Positions 6,701 to 12,864 of a stretch of 24,106 nt of DNA are shown here, piece after piece. This DNA is from Clostridiales bacterium (GTDB lineage Bacteria; Bacillota; Clostridia; Lachnospirales; Lachnospiraceae), in NCBI GenBank assembly GCA_019423795.1, contig JAHZAT010000007.1:1-24106 (forward strand). Direction: 5' to 3'. The number at the start of each line of letters is the position of its first letter. Within the stretch, counting starts at the first letter, position 1. The notes under the pieces were generated by a model. It was given only the letters and a program-made list of their open reading frames with translations, did not search any database and had not been told where the DNA came from. The position numbers were made by a program, and so were the translations under genes.

Positions 6701-8170
6701 ATGTTATACATTGGTGTAGACCTTGGAACATCCGCAGTGAAATTACTGTTAATGGATGAAAAAGGCGGAATCAAAAAAATCGTTTCCAAAGAATATGAGT
6801 TGCATTTTCCGCATCCAGGATGGTCTGAGCAGAAACCAGAAGACTGGTACAGTCAGTCTATGGAAGGAATCAAAGAATTGATCAGCGAATGTGATAAATC
6901 ACAGGTTGCCGGGATCAGCTTCGGAGGGCAGATGCATGGACTTGTCGTTTTAGATGAAGATGATGATGTGATTCGCCCTGCAATCCTATGGAATGATGGA
7001 CGTACACAGAAAGAAACAGATTATTTAAATAATGAGATTGGAAAAGATAAATTATCCGAGTACACAGCCAACATCGCTTTCGCAGGATTTACAGCACCAA
7101 AGATCCTGTGGATGCGTGAAAATGAACCAGACAATTTCAACAAGATCAAAAAGATCATGCTGCCAAAAGATTATCTGGCATATAAACTATCTGGAACATT
7201 TTGCACGGACTATTCCGATGCATCCGGAATGTTATTATTAGATGTAAAGAATAAATGCTGGTCAAAACAGATGATGGAAATCTGTGGAGTGAGTGAAGAA
7301 CAGCTTCCGAAACTGTTTGAAAGTTATGAAGTTGTCGGAACATTAAAAGAAGATATTGCAGAAGAACTTGGTTTATCCAAAGAAGTCAAGATCATCGCGG
7401 GAGCTGGAGACAATGCGGCAGCAGCGGTAGGAACTGGAACTGTTGGAGATGGAATGTGTAACATTTCCCTTGGAACATCTGGAACGATCTTCATTTCCAG
7501 TAAGACATTTGGTGTAGATTCCAACAATGCCTTACATTCTTTTGACCACGCAGATGGATACTATCACCTCATGGGATGCATGTTAAGTGCAGCATCCTGC
7601 AATAAATGGTGGATGGACGAGATCTTAAAGACAAAAGAATACAGCAAAGAACAAGAAGGAATCACCAAACTTGGAGAAAACCATGTATTCTATCTTCCAT
7701 ACCTAATGGGAGAGAGATCTCCACACAATGATCCAAAAGCCAGAGCAACATTTATCGGAATGTCCATGGATACAACGAGAGAAGAAATGACACAGGCCGT
7801 GTTAGAAGGAGTTGCATTTGGACTTCGTGATTCTCTGGAAGTTGCAAGAAGTCTTGGAATCAAGATTGAACGCACAAAGATCTGCGGCGGTGGAGCTAAG
7901 AGCCCATTATGGAAGAAGATCATTGCAAATGTGATGAATCTGAAAGTCGACGTGATCGAAAGTGAAGAAGGTCCAGGATATGGAGGAGCGATGCTTGCAG
8001 CCGTTGGATGTGGAGAATACGACAGCGTACAGGAAGCAGCAGATCAGCTTGTGAAAGTTGTGGATACGGTGGAACCTGATGACAAGCTTGTTGCGAAGTA
8101 TGAGGCGAAGTACCAGCAGTTTAGAGAAATTTATCCAGCACTTAAGGGTGTATTTCAGAAATTTGATTAA
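6701..8170 (+). CDS. xylB: Xylulokinase (FGGY family carbohydrate kinase)
   Basis: Phosphorylates D-xylulose with ATP to D-xylulose 5-phosphate, which enters the pentose phosphate pathway. The ATG at 6701 is chosen because GGAGG lies 5 nt before it and the protein then starts MLYIGVDLGTSAVKLLLMD, the usual family start. A TTG at 6677 would add eight residues from inside the isomerase remnant. Motifs include GGQMHGLVVLD and RPAILWNDGRT, which match bacterial XylB closely, then GAGDNAAAAVGTG, SLGTSGTIFISS and the FGGY signature region ending in ICGGGAKSPLWKKI. The length of 489 residues is normal and the frame is intact. Its upstream partner isomerase is a pseudogene, so xylulose must come from elsewhere in the cell, or the gene may be on the way out. 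Other ketose substrates cannot be excluded. Confidence 0.93.
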   Translation: MLYIGVDLGTSAVKLLLMDEKGGIKKIVSKEYELHFPHPGWSEQKPEDWYSQSMEGIKELISECDKSQVAGISFGGQMHGLVVLDEDDDVIRPAILWNDGRTQKETDYLNNEIGKDKLSEYTANIAFAGFTAPKILWMRENEPDNFNKIKKIMLPKDYLAYKLSGTFCTDYSDASGMLLLDVKNKCWSKQMMEICGVSEEQLPKLFESYEVVGTLKEDIAEELGLSKEVKIIAGAGDNAAAAVGTGTVGDGMCNISLGTSGTIFISSKTFGVDSNNALHSFDHADGYYHLMGCMLSAASCNKWWMDEILKTKEYSKEQEGITKLGENHVFYLPYLMGERSPHNDPKARATFIGMSMDTTREEMTQAVLEGVAFGLRDSLEVARSLGIKIERTKICGGGAKSPLWKKIIANVMNLKVDVIESEEGPGYGGAMLAAVGCGEYDSVQEAADQLVKVVDTVEPDDKLVAKYEAKYQQFREIYPALKGVFQKFD

Positions 8171-8213
8171 CTATAAGGTAACTATAAACTAAATATAAAT
8201 AATGAACAACAAC

Positions 8214-8268
8214 AAAGAACAGGTATGCATAAGGAATTTAATGAATTCCTTATGTATACCTGTTCTTT
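8214..8268. terminator. Long bidirectional terminator hairpin between convergent genes
   Basis: A 25-bp stem (8214-8238 with 8244-8268) with one G-T pair and a 5-nt loop lies between xylB on the plus strand and the small membrane protein gene on the minus strand. Confidence 0.85.
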
Positions 8269-8283
8269 CTTAAATTTATTGTT

Positions 8284-8643
8284 TTATTGGAAGATTTGAC
8301 TTGCTATCATGATAATGATCACAAGAATAAAAAATCCTAAAATGCATTTTGCAACAATCACTTTATTTTGCCACCAAGGCAATTTGATCACTTCATCTTC
8401 GGATGTATCGTAGTCATTATCGTATAACAGTTCATTGATCAAAGCTTCTGCCTTAGCTTTCTGATCTTCTCTAACATAAATATCCGTTCCATAAACAGAA
8501 TACCCCATTGCAATACTCATATATTCTCCTGTTCCAGGTTGTTTGGACATGGTTTCAATTCCGTTTTGTTTTAAATGATCATGAATCATCTCAGCCTGAA
8601 TCTGGTCAGCTGCGTTAAATATTTTTGTAATCTTACCATCCAT
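8284..8643 (-). CDS. DUF2007-type small protein with C-terminal membrane anchor
   Basis: A 119-residue protein. The N-terminal 70 residues (KITKIFNAADQIQAEMIHDHLKQNGIE onward, ending with DIYVREDQKAKAEALINELL) fit the DUF2007 'putative signal transducing protein' pattern: a beta-strand, an Ala/Glu-rich helix, an inhibitor-like GIE turn and a final helix. An acidic linker and the aromatic stretch PWWQNK follow, then a single hydrophobic span near 94-117. The domain probably faces the cytosol. I place the start at the ATG at 8643, 8 nt after GGGAGG. A GTG at 8652 overlaps that ribosome binding site and is less likely. It is monocistronic and its function is unknown. Confidence 0.72.
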   Translation of the reverse strand: MDGKITKIFNAADQIQAEMIHDHLKQNGIETMSKQPGTGEYMSIAMGYSVYGTDIYVREDQKAKAEALINELLYDNDYDTSEDEVIKLPWWQNKVIVAKCILGFFILVIIIMIASQIFQ

Positions 8644-8717
8644 AATTGCCACCTCCCTTATTGAGTAAATGTACAGTAACTTTGTATATTAATGATGAGA
8701 GTATCAAAAGTAAATTT

Positions 8718-8746
8718 TGTCACGCTCTGATGTACCCAGCGTGTCA
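8718..8746. repeat. Imperfect 9-bp inverted repeat, possible operator
   Basis: TGTCACGCT (8718-8726) and AGCGTGTCA (8738-8746) match as an inverted repeat at 8 of 9 positions around an 11-nt spacer. It lies between two divergent genes and has no T run, so an operator is more likely than a terminator. Confidence 0.4.
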
Positions 8747-8826
8747 ATAAGTATGAATTAATTATAACAAAAATTGGACATAATTCATAGAAAGAAACAT
8801 CACTATTCAAATTCTAAAAAATATTA

Positions 8827-8855
8827 TTGACATTTTTTCTCACATGTATTACTAT
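8827..8855 (+). promoter_or_regulatory. Promoter of the rubredoxin-superoxide reductase-rubrerythrin operon
   Basis: A perfect TTGACA (8827-8832) is followed after 17 bp by TACTAT (8850-8855). A perfect TATAAT at 8861-8866 is 28 bp away and too distant to pair with it. Confidence 0.55.
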
Positions 8856-8868
8856 ATAAATATAATAA

Positions 8869-8883
8869 CAGTAATCATTATCA
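8869..8883 (+). promoter_or_regulatory. Fur/PerR-like operator
   Basis: CAGTAAT-C-ATTATCA fits the 7-1-7 Fur consensus TGATAAT-N-ATTATCA at 11 of 14 positions, with a perfect right half. It fits the PerR version at 10 of 14. It sits between the promoter and the ribosome binding site, where a repressor would block transcription. A PerR or Fur repressor is expected for such oxygen-defence genes in clostridia. Confidence 0.5.
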
Positions 8884-8908
8884 ATTTATGTATAAGGAGG
8901 ATGAAACA

Positions 8909-9064
8909 ATGAAATACGTATGTGATGTATGTGGATGGGAATATGATGAAGAAAAAGGATATCCAGAAGGAGGAATCGCTCCAGGAACAAAATGGGAAGA
9001 TGTTCCAGAAGATTTTGAATGTCCATTATGTTTTGTAGGGAAAGATCAATTCTCAAAAGAATAA
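8909..9064 (+). CDS. Rubredoxin
   Basis: A 51-residue cytosolic one-electron carrier with a single iron held by four cysteines. These lie in CDVC (5-8) and CPLC (38-41), with the conserved GIAPGTKWEDVPEDFECP core and the usual VGKDQF ending. It is full length for the family. A textbook AAGGAGG ribosome binding site (8894-8900) precedes the ATG by 8 nt. As first gene of an operon with a superoxide reductase and rubrerythrin, it is the likely electron donor to both. The superoxide reductase here has no iron-binding N-terminal domain of its own, which fits an external donor. Confidence 0.95.
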   Translation: MKYVCDVCGWEYDEEKGYPEGGIAPGTKWEDVPEDFECPLCFVGKDQFSKE

Positions 9065-9102
9065 TTTTTATAGATATATTGTAGTAGAAGGGAGAAGAAG
9101 TT

Positions 9103-9465
9103 ATGGCTAAATTTTATCGTTCAGAAGACAAAACAGTATTATTAGAAGTATTTGGAGCAGGAAGTTCCATAGAGAATTTGAAAAGTTTAAAAGCAAACAC
9201 AACAGATGCTGCAGTAGAAAAACATTTACCAGTTGTGACACAGAAAGGAAATAAGATCACAGTAGCTGTATCTTCCGTAGAGCATCCAATGCTTCCAGAA
9301 CATTATATTATGGGAGTATATATTGAAACAAAGAATGGTGGGCAGCTGCATAAATTTGCACCAGGGGATAAACCAGAGGCGGTATTTATGTTAGCCGATG
9401 GAGATGAATTCATAGCAGCATATGAGTATTGTAATCTGCATGGATTATGGAAATCTGAAGTATAG
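9103..9465 (+). CDS. Superoxide reductase, desulfoferrodoxin family without the N-terminal iron site
   Basis: Reduces superoxide to hydrogen peroxide without making oxygen. The catalytic domain is complete: the Glu-Lys-His loop at 39-41, H61 and H67 in VEHPMLPEHYI, and the axial cysteine and last histidine in CNLHGLW (C110, H113). These give the Fe(His)4Cys centre. The first 35 residues align in length with the desulforedoxin-like domain of two-iron desulfoferrodoxins but contain no cysteine at all, so the first iron centre is absent, as in class III enzymes such as that of Treponema. It lies 38 nt after the rubredoxin gene, with GGGAG before the ATG. The peroxide it makes can be removed by the rubrerythrin encoded next. 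Confidence 0.92.
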   Translation: MAKFYRSEDKTVLLEVFGAGSSIENLKSLKANTTDAAVEKHLPVVTQKGNKITVAVSSVEHPMLPEHYIMGVYIETKNGGQLHKFAPGDKPEAVFMLADGDEFIAAYEYCNLHGLWKSEV

Positions 9466-9528
9466 AAATTATCAATTTCTAGGGAAATATATAAAGTGAT
9501 TGTAAAGGAATCAGTAAGGAGAAGAATC

Positions 9529-10071
9529 ATGGGAAGTAATAGATATGTAGGAACACAGACAGAGAAGAATTTATTAGAAGCATTTTCAGGAGAATCACAG
9601 GCAAGAAATAAGTACACTTATTTCGCATCTGTTGCAAAGAAAGAAGGATATGAGCAGATGTCTGCATTGTTCCTTAAGACGGCAAATAATGAGAAAGAAC
9701 ATGCCAAAATGTGGTTTAAAGAATTAGCAGGAATTGGAGATACAAAGGAAAATCTTGCTGCAGCAGCTGAAGGTGAAAATTACGAATGGACAGATATGTA
9801 TGAAGGATTTGCAAAGACTGCAGAAGAAGAAGGTTTTCCAGAACTTGCTGCCAAATTCAGAGCAGTCGGAGAGATTGAGAAGCATCATGAAGAAAGATAC
9901 CGTGCACTTCTTAAGAATATCGAAACTTCACAGGTATTTGAAAAAAGTGAAGTGAAAGTATGGGAATGTCGTAATTGTGGACATATCGTAGTTGGAACAA
10001 AAGCACCGGAAGTATGTCCTGTGTGTGCACATCCACAGAGCTATTTTGAAGTGCATGAAGAAAACTATTAA
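9529..10071 (+). CDS. rbr: Rubrerythrin
   Basis: A cytosolic peroxidase that reduces hydrogen peroxide to water in anaerobes. The N-terminal ferritin-like di-iron domain has LLEAFSGESQARNKYTYFA (E22) and NNEKEHAKMW (E55, H58). A second half follows, with EEEGFPELAAKFRAVGEIEKHHEERY. The C-terminal rubredoxin-like domain has C147, C150, C163 and C166 and the family ending HPQSYFEVHEENY. The length is 180 residues from the ATG at 9529, which follows AAGGAG by 7 nt; a GTG at 9496 in frame would add an unlikely basic extension. It is third in the operon with rubredoxin and superoxide reductase, 63 nt after the latter. A short inverted repeat around 9465-9481 lies in that gap. Confidence 0.95.
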   Translation: MGSNRYVGTQTEKNLLEAFSGESQARNKYTYFASVAKKEGYEQMSALFLKTANNEKEHAKMWFKELAGIGDTKENLAAAAEGENYEWTDMYEGFAKTAEEEGFPELAAKFRAVGEIEKHHEERYRALLKNIETSQVFEKSEVKVWECRNCGHIVVGTKAPEVCPVCAHPQSYFEVHEENY

Positions 10072-10086
10072 ATTTGTAGTTTGAAG

Positions 10087-10270
10087 ACGGAAATTATTGG
10101 TGGAATATTATAAAAAGAGATTATGTGTCTGCAATCCACTCGCGTTCGGACTCTCACGTAGCTGTACTAAGCTCCTGAATGGTCTAACGACCATCCACTC
10201 GCTAAGTGCAGACGTGTCCGTACGGTTGCCGACACATAATCTCTTTTTATAATATTCAAATAATTTACGT
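10087..10270. repeat. 184-nt fold-back element with a branched inner structure (unclassified)
   Basis: A perfect 27-bp inverted repeat (10103-10129 with 10231-10257) is extended outward by a 12-bp arm with one mismatch (10087-10098 with 10259-10270). It extends inward by GCAA-t-CC against GGTTGC. Inside, CGGAC (10147-10151) pairs with GTCCG (10216-10220) and CACGT (10155-10159) with ACGTG (10212-10216). Within this lie three small hairpins: AGCT with AGCT (10160-10173), ATGGTC-TAAC-GACCAT (10179-10194) and CACT-CGCTA-AGTG (10196-10208). ATCCACTCGC occurs twice. The centre is clearly GC-richer than its surroundings. It may also terminate the rubrerythrin operon. There is no open reading frame or transposase. 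The rest of the 314-nt gap (10072-10385) holds only the next promoter. Confidence 0.8.
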
Positions 10271-10312
10271 GATTCAAACCACTATACAGCATACAAACAC
10301 TGTGATTTATAA

Positions 10313-10341
10313 TTGACAAGAATGGTTAGAATGGTTAGAAT
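10313..10341 (+). promoter_or_regulatory. SigA-type promoter of the AlbA-type regulator gene
   Basis: A perfect TTGACA (10313-10318), 17 bp, then TAGAAT (10336-10341). The spacer and -10 are overlaid by repeated GTTAGAA units. AAGGAGGG follows before the ATG at 10386. Confidence 0.7.
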
Positions 10342-10351
10342 AAAGTTAGAA
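10325..10351 (+). repeat. Three direct GTTAGAA repeats over the promoter
   Basis: GTTAGAA occurs at 10325, 10334 and 10345, spaced 9 and 11 bp, covering the promoter spacer, the -10 box and the start region. The gene behind it encodes a DNA-binding protein, so autoregulation is a reasonable guess. Confidence 0.5.
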
Positions 10352-10385
10352 AGAACAGACAGAATAATTTCAAGGAGGGTTTTTC

Positions 10386-11702
10386 ATGAAGTTACAAGAA
10401 TCTGAGAGAACGGAATTCAAATCCATTGTAGTCACAGACATCAAGAAAGAAATCATAGCATTTGCCAATTGTGATGGAGGAAAAATCTATATTGGAATTG
10501 AAGATGATGGGACAGTTATCGGGGTAGAAGATTCAGACAGTGTAGCATTGCAAGTAAGCAATATGGTTAGAGATGCGATTAAACCAGATTTAACCATGTT
10601 CTTGCATTATGAGACAAAAGAGATAGAACAAAAACAAGTTGTGATCATAGATATTCAAAGAGGAACAGAACGCCCATACTATATAGCGAAGAAAGGGTTA
10701 AGACCAGAAGGCGTATATGTAAGACAAGGATATTCTTCTGTCCCAGCAACGGATACAGCTATTAGAAAGATGATTAAAGAAACAGATGGTGATCATTTTG
10801 AAGATATGAGATCATTAGATCAAGAATTGACTTTTTGCGAAACAAAAAAAGAATTCCAAAAGAGAAACATCACATTAGAACAGCCACAGATGAAAACTTT
10901 AGGAATTATAAACCAAGATGGAATTTATACGAATCTTGCTTTATTACTTTCAGACCAATGCGTGCATACGATTAAAACAGCAGTTTTTGAAGGAAAGAAT
11001 CAAAATATATTTAAAGATAGAAAAGAATTTACAGGATCACTATTTGCACAAATGGAAGCAGTATATGATTACATTGACTTCAGAAATCAAACACATTCAA
11101 CTTTTGAAAAACTTTATCGAATTGATAATAGAGATTATCCAGAAGTAGCAGTAAGAGAAGCATTGCTAAACTGTCTTGTACACAGAGATTACGGATATAG
11201 TTCTAGTATTCTGATCAGTATGTACGAAGATCGGTTAGAATTCACATCCATTGGGGGATTGGTAACAGGAGTTACATTAGAAGATGTGATGATGGGGATT
11301 TCTGTATGCAGGAATAAAAAATTAGCGAATGTTTTTTACCGTTTAGAACTGATCGAAGCTTATGGAACAGGAATACAAAAGATCATGAATGCTTATCAAG
11401 ATCAGTTTATAAAACCAGAGATCAAAGTCAGTAATAATGTATTTAAGATCATATTACCAAACACAAATGCACAGGCAGAATTAAGAGAAGAACTGCAATA
11501 CCATACACATATACAACCAGAAGACGAAGAAACACAGATCATGCAAATGATCGATCAAGAAAAAAGAATTCAAAGAAAACAAGTTCAGGAAAGATTAGGA
11601 ATCAGTCAGACAACGAGTGGAAGGATTTTAAAGCAGATGGTTAAAAAAGGATTGATCATGCAGAGAGGCAGAGGAAAGAACACATGCTATGTGAAAAAAT
11701 AA
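10386..11702 (+). CDS. Schlafen/AlbA_2 domain ATP-binding protein with C-terminal winged helix
   Basis: A 438-residue regulator-like protein. Residues 1-115 are an AlbA_2 (Schlafen-type) domain with ESERTEFKS, then EIIAFANCDGGKIYIGIEDDGTVIGV, a fold linked to nucleic-acid binding. Residues about 255-345 match the HATPase_c_4 region that usually follows it: VAVREALLNCLVHRDYGYSSS, then FTSIGGLVTGVTLEDV, RNKKLANVF and EAYGTGIQKIM. The last 60 residues form a winged helix (LGISQTTSGRILKQMVKKGLI). Such proteins are common in gut Clostridia, are often called putative transcriptional regulators, and are sometimes found near defence genes. Here it is alone, with its own strong promoter and ribosome binding site and no defence neighbours. 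Its biological role is unknown. Confidence 0.85.
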   Translation: MKLQESERTEFKSIVVTDIKKEIIAFANCDGGKIYIGIEDDGTVIGVEDSDSVALQVSNMVRDAIKPDLTMFLHYETKEIEQKQVVIIDIQRGTERPYYIAKKGLRPEGVYVRQGYSSVPATDTAIRKMIKETDGDHFEDMRSLDQELTFCETKKEFQKRNITLEQPQMKTLGIINQDGIYTNLALLLSDQCVHTIKTAVFEGKNQNIFKDRKEFTGSLFAQMEAVYDYIDFRNQTHSTFEKLYRIDNRDYPEVAVREALLNCLVHRDYGYSSSILISMYEDRLEFTSIGGLVTGVTLEDVMMGISVCRNKKLANVFYRLELIEAYGTGIQKIMNAYQDQFIKPEIKVSNNVFKIILPNTNAQAELREELQYHTHIQPEDEETQIMQMIDQEKRIQRKQVQERLGISQTTSGRILKQMVKKGLIMQRGRGKNTCYVKK

Positions 11703-11794
11703 TTACGAGACAATGTACAAGATATGATTGGACGAAAACAGCAAATGCATATGAAAATATATAGTGACCATATAAAATAAATAGAATTTATAAT

Positions 11795-11842
11795 AATACC
11801 AGTGATTGAAGCATCTGAAAAAGAGGTAAAATCACTGGTATT
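11795..11842 (+). terminator. Hairpin after the AlbA-type gene, probable terminator
   Basis: A perfect 13-bp stem (11795-11807 with 11830-11842, AATACCAGTGATT arm) with a 22-nt loop is followed by a weak T-rich stretch. It lies between the AlbA-type gene and the nad promoter. The 90 bp before it hold nothing I can support. Confidence 0.65.
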
Positions 11843-11867
11843 TATCATATAAAAACATCACAAATAC

Positions 11868-11896
11868 TTGAACAGAAGGGTTGGTCGTGGTATATT
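11868..11896 (+). promoter_or_regulatory. SigA-type promoter of nadABC
   Basis: TTGAAC (11868-11873), 17 bp, TATATT (11891-11896), 26 bp before the nadA ATG. No riboswitch fits in the short leader. An operator for a NiaR-like repressor is expected for the pathway, but I could not identify one. Confidence 0.6.
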
Positions 11897-11921
11897 AAAA
11901 TTTAATAACAAGGAGAGAAAG

Positions 11922-12830
11922 ATGGAAAATTTAAAAAAAGAGATCGAACAATTAAAACAAGAAAAAAATGCTGTTTTACTAGCACATTATTATGTAGACG
12001 ATGCCGTTCAGGAAATTGCTGATTATGTTGGGGATTCTTATTATCTTGCCAAAGTTGCATTAAAAGAATCCAAAGATGTGATCTGTTTTGCAGGCGTAAA
12101 CTTTATGGGTGAGAGTGCCAAGATCTTAAACCCAGACCGTACAGTGATCATGCCAGATCAGAAGGCAGACTGCCCAATGGCTCATATGGTCGATGTAGAG
12201 AAGATTGAAGAGATGCGTAAGAAATATGATGATCTTGCTGTTGTCTGTTACATTAATTCTACAGCAGAGATCAAAGCACATTCTGATGTCTGTGTAACTT
12301 CATCCAATGCTCTGAAAGTTGTAACAGCACTTCCACAGAAGAATATTTTCTTCGTACCAGATGAGAATCTTGGACGTTATATCGGAAGCAAACTTCCAGA
12401 GAAGAACTTCATTTACAATGATGGATTCTGCCATGTACATAGAAGTATCACAGCTGAGAATGTCAAGAAAGCCAAAGAAGTACATCCAGAAGCAGAAGTT
12501 TTAGTACATCCAGAATGTACACCAGACGTTGTTGCTTTAGGAGATTATGTAGGAAGTACATCAGGAATCATTGATTACGCAACAGCATCTGATAAGGACG
12601 TATTTATCATTTGTACAGAGATGGGTGTTTTATATGAATTAAAACAGAAGAATCCAGGAAAGACATTTTACTCTGTAGGACATCGTCAGTTCTGCCCAAA
12701 TATGAAGCGTATCAGTTTAGAGAATGTAAGAGACACATTAAGAGACATGAAGAATCAGGTAGAATTACCAGAAGAACTGCGATTAAATGCTAAGAAAGCA
12801 TTAGATGAGATGTTAAGAATCGCGCAGTAA
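11922..12830 (+). CDS. nadA: Quinolinate synthase
   Basis: Condenses iminoaspartate with dihydroxyacetone phosphate to quinolinate, the second step of NAD synthesis from aspartate, using a [4Fe-4S] cluster. The three expected cluster cysteines are C84 (KADCPMAHM), C170 (DGFCHVHRS) and C258 (RQFCPNMK). LAHYYVDDAVQEIADYVGDSYYL near the start and HPECTPDVVALGDYVGSTSG later are strong family motifs. The length of 302 residues is normal for the Firmicutes form. The ATG at 11922 follows AGGAG by 6 nt. An in-frame TTG at 11868 is rejected because it overlaps the -35 box. It leads the complete nadA-nadB-nadC operon. Confidence 0.96.
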   Translation: MENLKKEIEQLKQEKNAVLLAHYYVDDAVQEIADYVGDSYYLAKVALKESKDVICFAGVNFMGESAKILNPDRTVIMPDQKADCPMAHMVDVEKIEEMRKKYDDLAVVCYINSTAEIKAHSDVCVTSSNALKVVTALPQKNIFFVPDENLGRYIGSKLPEKNFIYNDGFCHVHRSITAENVKKAKEVHPEAEVLVHPECTPDVVALGDYVGSTSGIIDYATASDKDVFIICTEMGVLYELKQKNPGKTFYSVGHRQFCPNMKRISLENVRDTLRDMKNQVELPEELRLNAKKALDEMLRIAQ

Positions 12831-12864
12831 GACAGGAAAGTTCCAAGGAAGGGCAAAGAGAATT

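Noticed and set aside
8861..8866. Perfect TATAAT upstream of the rubredoxin gene
   Set aside because: It is 28 bp from the TTGACA and has no better -35 at 16-18 bp, so TACTAT at 8850 is the better partner.
10131..10210. CRISPR-like or tandem array in the fold-back core
   Set aside because: The direct repeat ATCCACTCGC occurs only twice and without regular spacers.
11868..11921. Upstream TTG start for nadA adding 18 residues
   Set aside because: The TTG is part of the -35 box, the -10 box would be coding, and the ATG at 11922 has a proper ribosome binding site and the normal NadA start.
11703..11921. Possible riboswitch before nadA
   Set aside because: After the predicted promoter only about 20 nt of leader remain, and the hairpin upstream lies before the promoter.
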